This document shows, in pieces, positions 1-7,665 of a stretch of DNA of 64,000 nucleotides. Origin of the DNA: Halomonas sp. CUBES01. Its GTDB lineage: Bacteria; Pseudomonadota; Gammaproteobacteria; Pseudomonadales; Halomonadaceae. Position 1 is the stretch's first letter, and the number at the start of each line of letters is the position of its first letter. A model generated the notes under the pieces. It had not been told where the DNA came from. It saw only the letters and a program-made list of their open reading frames with translations, and made no database searches. The DNA lies in assembly GCF_020991005.1 (NCBI RefSeq), contig NZ_JAJLLW010000003.1:372001-436000 (forward strand). Direction: 5' to 3'. Position numbers and translations under genes: made by a program.

Positions 1-911
1 AGACCCGCCACAAGCACCACCATCAGGGTGCCAAACATCAATAGGGTCAAGGCTCCGATGCCGACTGAGCTAAGGCTACCGGAAATGCTACCGGCCAAAC
101 TCTCATAGTCGGTGATGGCGATATTGACAATCTCAAACACTAGCCATGCCGCAAGAAAGATGGCGATGATCAGCAGCGTACGAGCAAAAGACCGACTCTC
201 TTTATGCAGGTGCCAGTGGTGACGGTACGCCTGGATGTCCCGAATCAGCTGACCAAGCCCCTGGAGCAGCAATAGTAACGCGCCAAAGAACAGCATGAAC
301 TTCACCGGATAGAACTGAATGGCCCATTCGGTGAAAGAGGTCTCGTTGGAATAGCTGGAGCCAAAGAAGTACGCGTCACTCACCGACTGGGAGAAGAACG
401 TCCAGCCGGTCGAAAGCAACGCGAGGGTAAAGATGAAAAAGAATAACGAGGTGACAATATCCAGTGCCGCCTTGTTAAGTGGCTTGGCCCGGCTGTACAG
501 AATATCGACGCGGACATGGCCACCTTCGCGAAGCGCATAAGCCCCCGCAATCAGATACTGCATGCCGAACATCAAGGTCATTGACTCGTGAGCCCAGTTG
601 GTCGGCGAGTTGAAGGCATAGCGCACAAGTACTTCATAGGCGAAGATGAAAGGTGCAATCAGCGCCCAATAGGCCACGTAACGGCCTGAAAAGCCGGATA
701 TGCGGTCAACGACGCTGGTAAAAAGATTGCCCGGCGGTTGATAGGCGGCCTCAGGCGCCTCCCCGGCAGGGATCTCGGCGGTGTCTCCGCCGTCAACAGT
801 AGCGCCGCGCCGGAAACTGCGGTCGACAAAAAACATTACCACCAGTGGTAAAAGCAGCAACACCGACCAGTAAAGCCAATGCGGAAGAACGAATTCGATA
901 TCAAGGTTCAT
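1..911 (-). CDS. TRAP transporter permease, probable DctQM fusion (partial)
   Basis: The reading frame starts at 911 and stays open to the window edge, giving at least 303 residues. It follows a good ribosome site (GGAGG about 7 bases upstream). The first 250 or so residues read as a DctQ small permease: four hydrophobic segments, and a central segment with the typical RVDI after an AYALREGGH stretch. DctQ proteins usually end near 170-230 residues. Here the frame continues into IGALTLLMFGTLMVV, which resembles the N-terminus of the large DctM permease, so a Q-M fusion is likely. It acts in the inner membrane with the DctP gene just upstream on the same strand to import an organic acid with sodium. 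The DctM part lies outside the window, so the fusion is inferred. Confidence 0.75.
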   Translation of the reverse strand, partial: MNLDIEFVLPHWLYWSVLLLLPLVVMFFVDRSFRRGATVDGGDTAEIPAGEAPEAAYQPPGNLFTSVVDRISGFSGRYVAYWALIAPFIFAYEVLVRYAFNSPTNWAHESMTLMFGMQYLIAGAYALREGGHVRVDILYSRAKPLNKAALDIVTSLFFFIFTLALLSTGWTFFSQSVSDAYFFGSSYSNETSFTEWAIQFYPVKFMLFFGALLLLLQGLGQLIRDIQAYRHHWHLHKESRSFARTLLIIAIFLAAWLVFEIVNIAITDYESLAGSISGSLSSVGIGALTLLMFGTLMVVLVAG

Positions 912-929
912 GGACACTCCTCCGTGACA

Positions 930-1034
930 CCCTCACCTAAAGGTGAGGGTTCCGGATCATCAGCCGACGGGATGCGGAAGAAAAAAGTCGTAACGCTGGA
1001 CAAACAGGATGTTGCGAAATCAATCGCAACATCC
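930..1034 (-). promoter_or_regulatory. Two hairpins between dctP and the TRAP permease gene
   Basis: The 157-base gap between the dctP stop and the permease start holds two perfect inverted repeats. One is an 11-bp stem with a 6-base loop at 1007-1034 (arm GGATGTTGCGA). The other is an 8-bp stem with a TAAA loop at 930-949 (arm CCCTCACC), ending just before the permease ribosome site. Neither is directly followed by a T-tract on the minus strand. They therefore look more like RNA-stabilising or attenuating elements that favour the binding protein over the permease than full terminators. That role is inference. Confidence 0.55.
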
Positions 1035-1068
1035 GACGTTGCCGAGCCAATCATTCAGACGCTAAGCA

Positions 1069-2244
1069 TCAGGCGTTTAGCTCGTAGCCCTGAATGTCTT
1101 CGTCGGTGATCAAACCCACGGCCGGATCCATCATGGTGTTGAGGTGTGCTCTAAACAGCCGAGCCGCATCTGGATCCTTGTTGGCCCACTTGAACCATAG
1201 CGGGATGGCGGCATCCCTGAAGCGGCTAGCATCGTTTTCGGTGAGGTGGATGATCTCCACGCCTTTTTCACGATACTTGGGCCAGGCTTCGGCGTTGGCC
1301 TTCTGGATCGCCGCGTAGTGCTCGCGAGAGTAGGCGGCCACCAGATCGTGCATCAGATCCTGGGTCTGGGGCGACATACGCTCGAACACGCGCCGGTTGA
1401 CGGAAATATCCATCAGGTCGACAGCCTGGTGCAGACACGGCGTTGAGGGCGGCCCCATGATGATGTAGTCGGCGACCTGCCAGAATCCTAGCTCGAAGTT
1501 GACGGCAGCGCCTGTGTAGTCGGCCGCGTCGATAGTGCCTTTCTCAAGTGCCGGATACACCTCGGAGCCCGGGAGCAGAGTCGTTTGTGCACCAATAGAG
1601 GCGAAGGTTTCCGCCACGATGCCGCCTGGCATGCGGATCTTAACGCCTTTGAAGTCATCGAAGCTGCGTAACGGAATCTTGGAGTGGATCAGGTTGAGGT
1701 CGTGATGCACGTAGCCGAGCAGCTCCTGACCCTGCTTACGGTATAGATCCTTGGCAATGCCGAAGCCGCCATAGGCGCCAAACATCATATCCCACTGGTG
1801 AGGGACGGAAAGCCCCATTGGATAAGCGGTCAGGAATACACCGGCTGGCATTTTGCCCGGCCAATAAACGGTGAACCAGTTCTGGCCGTCGAGCACGCCG
1901 TTGCGTACCGCATCGGCAACTTCAAAGGCGCCCGCGACTGCACCGGCAGGGAAGGGCTCAATGCGCACCTCGCCACCTGTCGCCTCTGCGACCCCCGCAG
2001 CCCACTCTTCGAAAATTCTGTAGCCCGTGGTACCTGGCTGCCAGGAAGATTGCATGCGGATGCGAATGCCTTCCTGGGCTTGCACATTGCCGATCCACGG
2101 GGCGGCGACGGCGGCTGCCGAGCCCACCGCAGCGGTTTTCAGGAAGTTGCGCCGGCTAGAAGGAGTGCTCGTCATCGAGGAAGGCAAGGTGGTGGACGTG
2201 GTAATCAAGGAATCTGAATTTACGTTGTGCTTGTCGTTAGGCAT
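1069..2244 (-). CDS. TRAP transporter periplasmic solute-binding protein (DctP family)
   Basis: A 391-residue protein with a twin-arginine signal (SSRRNFLKTAAVG, then an Ala-rich segment ending VQAQ), so it is probably exported folded by Tat. The rest fits the DctP fold of the TakP/FcbT1-like group, which binds 2-oxo acids or (chloro)aromatic acids. It has the conserved KIRMPGG segment, whose Arg normally holds the substrate carboxylate. I chose the ATG at 2244 because GGAG lies 8 bases upstream; a start 17 codons earlier (2295) has no ribosome site. It is the first gene of a TRAP operon with the permease, and lies next to an RpiR regulator and a CoA-activation operon, which suggests a carboxylic acid substrate. 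The actual ligand cannot be read from sequence. Confidence 0.88.
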   Translation of the reverse strand: MPNDKHNVNSDSLITTSTTLPSSMTSTPSSRRNFLKTAAVGSAAAVAAPWIGNVQAQEGIRIRMQSSWQPGTTGYRIFEEWAAGVAEATGGEVRIEPFPAGAVAGAFEVADAVRNGVLDGQNWFTVYWPGKMPAGVFLTAYPMGLSVPHQWDMMFGAYGGFGIAKDLYRKQGQELLGYVHHDLNLIHSKIPLRSFDDFKGVKIRMPGGIVAETFASIGAQTTLLPGSEVYPALEKGTIDAADYTGAAVNFELGFWQVADYIIMGPPSTPCLHQAVDLMDISVNRRVFERMSPQTQDLMHDLVAAYSREHYAAIQKANAEAWPKYREKGVEIIHLTENDASRFRDAAIPLWFKWANKDPDAARLFRAHLNTMMDPAVGLITDEDIQGYELNA

Positions 2245-2485
2245 GTTGAAAGCTCCGACAGTGGTCAGTGCCACCGGTTGTTGTTGTAATCCCATACGTA
2301 TAATTCACCACTGTGGGTTCCCTGTGGTGACGGTAAGGCAATGCGGCGCTTTAAGCATCACATTACGTTCACAGAATTTAGCTAGCTCTGAGCTAAGCGC
2401 CAATTAATATTTTCAACGCTAGCCATAGTGCCGCGAAGGTCTAATGCGTCCATGGCGGCGTTCCGTGAATGCCGAAAGCCGCTGG

Positions 2486-3394
2486 CTAGCCGGTATCCAC
2501 GTACGCGCCCATGTTGCGCATCCGGGTTTCGAAGCTTTTGACGTTGTCGACCAATTGATCGGGGCCAAACGCGACGCACTCCGCCAGAATCGCCTCGCTC
2601 AAGGTGATGGCGGACAGGATCGAAGGGAAAAAATGGGGCGTTGCGTTGGCCACGGTAAACGTCATCAGCGACCCGGGAACCAGCGGCGAGCGCAGCGTAT
2701 CGGTGATGGCGATGGCCTGGACGCCGTTTCGCCGGGTGACCTCCAGCGCCTTGACGGTTTCTGCGCAGTAGGGCTCGAAACCAAATACCACCACCAGATC
2801 CTGCTCATTGAAGTGATCCAGCTCGGTCAGAAGCCCGCCCTCCAGGCCGCGAATGAGGGTCACGTTGGGCATGGCGATGCGGCCTACGTAGGCAAAGTGG
2901 TAAGCGCAGGCAAAGGTGTCCCGAAATCCCACCACCGCTATCTTGCGCGCTGCCAGCAGGTGGCGGGCGGCCTCGCGCACCCGCGATTGGTTGTCGGCGG
3001 TAAACAGGCGTCCGATATTGTCAAACGCCGCTTCCCCGACATTCACAAACAGCGGGTCGTCCGGCTGGCTGGCCTGATCGCGCAGCTTGCTGGCGCGCCC
3101 GGAAAGCTCCACCGGCGGCGCCTGTACCGAGGATTGAAACGCCTCGCGGAACGGCTCATAGCTGTCAAAACCCAAGCGCTTGGCCAGGCGTACCAGCGTT
3201 GAAGGGGTGACCTGGGCGGCGCTCGCCGTCTTGCGGATCGACTGGAACGCCATGTCCAGAGGATGCTCCATCACAAAGCCCGCAGCCTGCTTCAGCTGCG
3301 GGCTCAAGGTCGGGTAGAGCGCTGCAAGCCGTTGGTTGATGGCGTCCAACGGCGTGGTAGAGAGGGACTCTCCGTCAGTCTGGTAGCGCGTCAT
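2486..3394 (-). CDS. MurR/RpiR family transcriptional regulator
   Basis: A 302-residue protein with the RpiR layout: an N-terminal helix-turn-helix of about 80 residues (TPSTLVRLAKRLGF is the recognition region) followed by a SIS domain (about residues 130-260, core KIAVVGFRDTFACAYHFAYVG) that normally binds a phosphosugar or related effector. It is transcribed away from the crotonase/CoA-synthetase operon and toward the TRAP genes. The 216-base divergent gap contains inverted repeats, so local control of one or both sides is likely. RpiR-type regulators beside TRAP systems often sense the imported compound or an early metabolite. The effector here is unknown. Confidence 0.85.
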   Translation of the reverse strand: MTRYQTDGESLSTTPLDAINQRLAALYPTLSPQLKQAAGFVMEHPLDMAFQSIRKTASAAQVTPSTLVRLAKRLGFDSYEPFREAFQSSVQAPPVELSGRASKLRDQASQPDDPLFVNVGEAAFDNIGRLFTADNQSRVREAARHLLAARKIAVVGFRDTFACAYHFAYVGRIAMPNVTLIRGLEGGLLTELDHFNEQDLVVVFGFEPYCAETVKALEVTRRNGVQAIAITDTLRSPLVPGSLMTFTVANATPHFFPSILSAITLSEAILAECVAFGPDQLVDNVKSFETRMRNMGAYVDTG

Positions 3395-3455
3395 GGTCGG
3401 CCTCCGGCGGATTGGAACCGGCAGTGTAACGCATACGACCCGAAATGGTACATTT

Positions 3456-3566
3456 GTATCTATTTAGGTTTTTTTAGATACGTTTGTGTTGACGTGCTCG
3501 GCAAGGAGTCGCTAGCATGCCGACCGAAACATGCGTTTCTTAATAGTTGATAAAAAGAAACGTATG
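3456..3566. promoter_or_regulatory. Divergent control region with candidate RpiR operators and promoter
   Basis: Between the RpiR gene and the crotonase operon there are two inverted repeats: GTATCTA/TAGATAC with 12 bases between (3456-3481), and GAAAC-ATGC-GTTTC (3526-3539). A further half-site, GAAACGTATG, starts at 3557. A plausible sigma70 promoter pointing right is TTGACG at 3489-3494 and TAGCAT at 3513-3518, with an 18-base spacer. The GAAAC palindrome would lie just downstream of that promoter, a normal position for a repressor site. Binding by the adjacent regulator is inferred. Confidence 0.4.
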
Positions 3567-3610
3567 TATTGATTGGCCATTTCTTCTCGTTGACCAGGTA
3601 GCCGACCGCG

Positions 3611-4417
3611 ATGACCACGCCGCTAGATTTGCCTTCCTATTCCCACCTTCTCGTCACCCGGCAAAACCATGTGCTGACGGTGCGCCTCAATCGGCCCGAC
3701 AGGCTCAATGCCGTCGTGGAAGCGCTGTATCACGAGCTACTGGACGCGCTGGCCATTGCCCAGCGCGAGCAGGATATTCGCGCCGTGGTGCTCACCGGGG
3801 AGGGGCGCGCCTTCTGCGTCGGGGCAGATATGAAAGCCCACGAAGGCGCGGGCAGGACGCTTTTCCAGCGCCGCCAATATCTCCAGCTGGGGAACGACGT
3901 AGGCGAGGCGATCGCTCAACTGCGCAAACCGGTGATTGCCGCGGTGAACGGCTATGCCCTGGGGGCGGGCGCCGAAATGGCGGTGGCCTGTGATTTTATA
4001 CTGATGGCCGATGATGCTCAGATGGGTTTTCCCGAAACCAGCATTGGCACCTGCGTCGGCGGTGGCGTTTCCAAGTGGTTACCCCAGCTGGTCGGCCTGG
4101 CCCAGGCGCGCCGGCTGCTGTATGTCGGCGACAAGATCAACGGGGCCGAGGCAACCCGGCTGGGTCTGGCGCTGGCCAACTATCCGCTGGATCAGTTGAT
4201 GCCCGAGGCCGAGTCACTGGCGTCGCAGCTGGCGGGCAAGGCGCCGGTGTCATTGGCCATGTTGAAGCCGCTGGTCAATCGCGCCGCGCACACCGACATG
4301 CCAGGCCAGCTCCAGCAAGAGCTGGACGCGGTCTTTACCTGCTCGACCACCGAGGATTGGCAGGAGGGGGTCAACGCCTTCGCCGAAAAACGCGCGCCCC
4401 GGTTCAAGGGCCGTTAA
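3611..4417 (+). CDS. Enoyl-CoA hydratase/isomerase family protein (crotonase)
   Basis: A 268-residue crotonase-fold protein. The first oxyanion-hole segment is GRAFCVGADMKA (about 66-77) and the second is NGYALGAGAEMA (113-124). The two glutamates used by true enoyl-CoA hydratases are present: Glu122 (AEMA) and Glu142 (GFPETSIG). It is therefore likely able to add water across an enoyl-CoA double bond. It is the first gene of an operon with an ADP-forming acyl-CoA synthetase and a second crotonase, suggesting sequential steps on a CoA-activated acid. The ribosome site is weak, but the start agrees with family length. The substrate is not known. Confidence 0.85.
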   Translation: MTTPLDLPSYSHLLVTRQNHVLTVRLNRPDRLNAVVEALYHELLDALAIAQREQDIRAVVLTGEGRAFCVGADMKAHEGAGRTLFQRRQYLQLGNDVGEAIAQLRKPVIAAVNGYALGAGAEMAVACDFILMADDAQMGFPETSIGTCVGGGVSKWLPQLVGLAQARRLLYVGDKINGAEATRLGLALANYPLDQLMPEAESLASQLAGKAPVSLAMLKPLVNRAAHTDMPGQLQQELDAVFTCSTTEDWQEGVNAFAEKRAPRFKGR

Positions 4418-4476
4418 GCGTCCGCTTGCTACACCGCAACGCATTGTCGACGTGTCTTATTTCTACAGGTAACCCC

Positions 4477-6654
4477 ATGCAATCCATCGAAGGTCATCTT
4501 CCTTCTCAAAGCCCGCTGCATGCCATTCTGGCGCCGTCGGGCATTGCCGTCGTGGGCGCATCGTCCGATCCTACCAAGCGTGGCTACAAGGCCATGGTCG
4601 GGCTGATCAAGGGCGGCTATGGCGGAGCGATTTATCCGGTCAATCCCAAGGCGACCTCGATTTTAGGGGTCAACACCTTTGCCTCGATCAGTGATGTCCC
4701 GGGCACCCCGGCGCTGGCACTGATTTGTACTCCCGCCGCCACGGTGCCCGACCTGATTGCCGAATGCGGCCGCCTCGGCATCAAGGGGGCCGTGGTGTTG
4801 GCCAGCGGCTTTGGCGAGACCGGCGAGGCAGGCGCTGCGTTGGAAGCCCGCATGATGGCCAACGCCCGGGCCCATGGCGTTCGCATCATCGGGCCCAATA
4901 CGTCGGGGCTGTTCAACCTGCACCATCGGGTTAATCTGCTGGCGCTTGATAACCTCAAGACCGGTGACATCGGGATCGTCTCCCAGTCGGGCAACATGCT
5001 GCTTTCCCTGGCGCTTGAGGCCCAGCACAACGGGCAGGTCGGGTTCAGTACCTACATCGGGCCGGGCAATCAGGCCGATATCGGCTTCAACGACTACCTC
5101 CGCTATCTGGGGGAAGATGAGCATACCCGGGTGGCGACGCTTTATGTGGAAGGCTTCCGCGACGGGCGCAAATTTCTCGAGGTGGCGCGTGAGGTCGCTG
5201 CCATGAAGCCCGTGGTGGTCTATAAATCGGGCGCTACTGAACAGGGGCAAAAAGCCGCCAGCTCGCATACCGGTGCCTTGGCCGGCAGCTACCAGATGAC
5301 CGTTGACCTGCTGCGCCAAGTGGGCGTCAGCGTGGTGCAGTACTCCGATGAAATTCTTCCGGTAGCGGAGGGGCTGAGCCGTTTGCAGAAGGCCGCCGGC
5401 AAACGCGTCGCAGTGATCGCGGACGGGGGCGGGCAGGCGACCATCGCCGCGGATCGCCTGGCCGAAGCGGGGCTTTCGCTTGCCACGCTGTCCGGTCATA
5501 CCCAGGCAAGGCTCGAGGCGCTGTTGCTGCCTCAGGCATCGTCGGTGAACCCGGTAGACGTGGCCGGCTCCTCGGATGCCCAGCCATCGCTGTTGGCGCA
5601 GTGCATGGCCGTCGTCGCCGAGGATGACAACGTCGACAGTATCTTTCTGGTGGGCATGTTCGGTGGCTACAGCCTGCGCTTTGACGAGTCGCTGCTGGAG
5701 GATGAGATGCGCGGGGCCGACGCCATGCTGGCGCTTGCCCACGCCACGTCCAAGCCGCTGGTCATCTACAGCCTCTACGCACCGGTTAAACCGCCGCCGC
5801 TACGTTGCTTGCACGAGGCGGGCCTGCCGGTGTATGCCTCGATCGAACACGCGGTGCGGGTGCTCGTCGCCCTGGGGGAACGCGGCGACTACCTGGCCAG
5901 GCACGCAAGTCAGCAGTCGGCGGCGCCCACGCCTCCGTCCGCCTCCGGAAGCGCCCTGTTGGCGAACGCCAGGGCTGAAGGGCGTGACCTGCTGGAATTT
6001 GAAGCCAAGGCGCTGCTTGCCGAGCACGCTATTCGCGTCCCCGACGAGCGGTTGGTGACACATCTGCAGGCGCTTTCGGAGGTGGCGGCCGACTTTGCTG
6101 ACCGTCCCTTGGCAATGAAAGTGGTGTCGCGGGATATTCTGCACAAATCCGATGCCGGCGGGGTCAAGCTTAACCTTGTAGGCGACGCCGCGTTGCGCGA
6201 TGCTTACCTGACGATTGTCGCCAACGCGCGTGAATACGCCCCCAACGCCATGATCGACGGGGTGTTGGTGACCCCCATGGCCGACAAGGGGGTCGAAGTT
6301 ATTGTCGGCATGCTGCGCGACCCGGTATTTGGCCCGGTGCTCATGTTTGGCTTAGGCGGCGTCTTCGTCGAGGTGCTCGACGACGTCGCGTTTCGCGCGC
6401 TGCCGATCTCCCGGGCCGACGCCGAGTCCATGGTGAATCAGATCAAGGCGCAAAAGATGCTGGAAGGCGTGCGTGGCGCCCAGGCCGTCAGCAAGCCGGC
6501 GCTGGTCGAGCTATTGATGCAGGTGTCGCAGCTGGTGGACGCCTACCCATCGATTCGCGAGCTGGATCTGAACCCGGTGATCGCCTATCCCGACCACCAT
6601 CCTTCCGGGTACGCGATTGTCGATGCCCGAATCATTGTGGAGCGTGACCAATGA
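4477..6654 (+). CDS. Acyl-CoA synthetase, ADP-forming (acetate-CoA ligase family)
   Basis: A 725-residue fused alpha-beta NDP-forming acyl-CoA synthetase. The N-terminal CoA-binding Rossmann domain (about 15-150, GIAVVGASSDPTKRG) is followed by succinyl-CoA-ligase-like domains. The phosphorylated histidine of the family fits His264 in ASSHTGALAG. An ATP-grasp domain fills the last 220 residues (LAMKVVSRDILHKSDAGGV). The open frame extends upstream to 4075, but that part overlaps the crotonase; the ATG at 4477 matches the family N-terminus. The enzyme would join an acid to CoA using ATP and releasing ADP and phosphate. Its TGA overlaps the ATG of the next crotonase (ATGA), so the two are translationally coupled. 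It probably activates the acid brought in by the neighbouring TRAP system. Confidence 0.88.
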   Translation: MQSIEGHLPSQSPLHAILAPSGIAVVGASSDPTKRGYKAMVGLIKGGYGGAIYPVNPKATSILGVNTFASISDVPGTPALALICTPAATVPDLIAECGRLGIKGAVVLASGFGETGEAGAALEARMMANARAHGVRIIGPNTSGLFNLHHRVNLLALDNLKTGDIGIVSQSGNMLLSLALEAQHNGQVGFSTYIGPGNQADIGFNDYLRYLGEDEHTRVATLYVEGFRDGRKFLEVAREVAAMKPVVVYKSGATEQGQKAASSHTGALAGSYQMTVDLLRQVGVSVVQYSDEILPVAEGLSRLQKAAGKRVAVIADGGGQATIAADRLAEAGLSLATLSGHTQARLEALLLPQASSVNPVDVAGSSDAQPSLLAQCMAVVAEDDNVDSIFLVGMFGGYSLRFDESLLEDEMRGADAMLALAHATSKPLVIYSLYAPVKPPPLRCLHEAGLPVYASIEHAVRVLVALGERGDYLARHASQQSAAPTPPSASGSALLANARAEGRDLLEFEAKALLAEHAIRVPDERLVTHLQALSEVAADFADRPLAMKVVSRDILHKSDAGGVKLNLVGDAALRDAYLTIVANAREYAPNAMIDGVLVTPMADKGVEVIVGMLRDPVFGPVLMFGLGGVFVEVLDDVAFRALPISRADAESMVNQIKAQKMLEGVRGAQAVSKPALVELLMQVSQLVDAYPSIRELDLNPVIAYPDHHPSGYAIVDARIIVERDQ

Positions 6655-7454
6655 GCCAAACGTTACCCGTGCTGACCGATGCCACCCTGACGCTGGATAA
6701 ACGGGTGGCCACCTTGACGCTGAATCGCCACGACGTCCGCAATGCGCTTACCGGCACGGCGCTGGTGGATGACATCGTGGCCACCGCCGCCTGGATCAAT
6801 CGCGCGGACGACGTTTCGGTGCTGCTGATCACCGGGGCAGGGTCGGCCTTCAGCGCCGGCGGCAACGTCAAGGACATGGCCCGTCGCGACGGTGATTTTG
6901 CCGGCGATGTGGCGGAAGTGGCCGAGCGCTATCGGCGGGGCATCCAGCGCATGCCGCTGGCGCTCAGCGAGGTGGACGTCCCGATTATCGCGGCGGTCAA
7001 TGGCCCGGCGATAGGCGCCGGTTTTGATCTGGTCAACATGGCAGACCTGCGTATCGCCTCGCGCCAGGCCCGGTTTGGCGAAACCTTTCTCAATCTGGGG
7101 ATTATCCCCGGCGACGGCGGTGCCTGGTTTCTGCAGCGCCAGATCGGCTATCAGCGCGCCTTCGAGCTCACCTTGTCCGGGCGCGTCATCGATGCCCAGG
7201 AAGCCCTGGACTACGGCGTGGTGCTGGAGGTGGTCGAACACGAGGCCTTGATGGAGGCGGCGATGGCGCATGCTACGCGGATTGCCGCTCAGCCGCCCAA
7301 GGCTACGCGGCTGACCAAGCGCCTGATGAAGATGGCCCCGGATATGGAGCTCAAGGCGTTTTTAGACGTATGTGCGGCCTTCCAGGGCATGTGCCATAAC
7401 GAGCCCGAGCATCTCGAGGCCGTTCAGCACATGCTGGCGCGCATGAAAACCTGA
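6651..7454 (+). CDS. Crotonase-family protein lacking the second catalytic glutamate
   Basis: A 267-residue crotonase fold with oxyanion-hole segments GSAFSAGGNVKDM (about 64-76) and NGPAIGAGFDLV (117-128). Compared with classical enoyl-CoA hydratase, the first glutamate position is Asp126 and the second is Phe146 (RFGETFLNLG); an extra Asp155 sits in IIPGDGG. This pattern is unlike a simple hydratase. It fits crotonases that do isomerisation, hydrolysis, C-C cleavage or another CoA-ester reaction. It is coupled by ATGA overlap to the acyl-CoA synthetase and is the last gene before a terminator. It is probably a later step in the same pathway; the exact reaction is unknown. Confidence 0.82.
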   Translation: MSQTLPVLTDATLTLDKRVATLTLNRHDVRNALTGTALVDDIVATAAWINRADDVSVLLITGAGSAFSAGGNVKDMARRDGDFAGDVAEVAERYRRGIQRMPLALSEVDVPIIAAVNGPAIGAGFDLVNMADLRIASRQARFGETFLNLGIIPGDGGAWFLQRQIGYQRAFELTLSGRVIDAQEALDYGVVLEVVEHEALMEAAMAHATRIAAQPPKATRLTKRLMKMAPDMELKAFLDVCAAFQGMCHNEPEHLEAVQHMLARMKT

Positions 7455-7499
7455 TCCACGGTTTCAGTCGCCGTTAACATTCCGACTCAGCGTTTCTCT

Positions 7500-7523
7500 C
7501 GCCTGGCCTTGCCAGGCGTTTTT
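7500..7523 (+). terminator. Rho-independent terminator of the crotonase/CoA-synthetase operon
   Basis: An 8-bp perfect GC-rich stem (CGCCTGGC / GCCAGGCG) with a CTT loop, directly followed by five T residues, 45 bases after the stop of the second crotonase gene. Confidence 0.92.
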
Positions 7524-7665
7524 GTCCTTCACAGGCTTCATTATGAACGCGGCGGCTGTATCGTTAATGCCTAATGTTGATTATCCGCACAGCGCTATCT
7601 GATTTATAGTGTTGCCAGACACTCAGGCAAATGGCGGCGTTCGTTCATAGGGAGGTGAGGCCATC

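Noticed and set aside
4663..5742. A 359-codon minus-strand frame inside the acyl-CoA synthetase gene
   Set aside because: It lies wholly within a clearly coding plus-strand gene and resembles no protein family; long antisense frames are common at this GC content.
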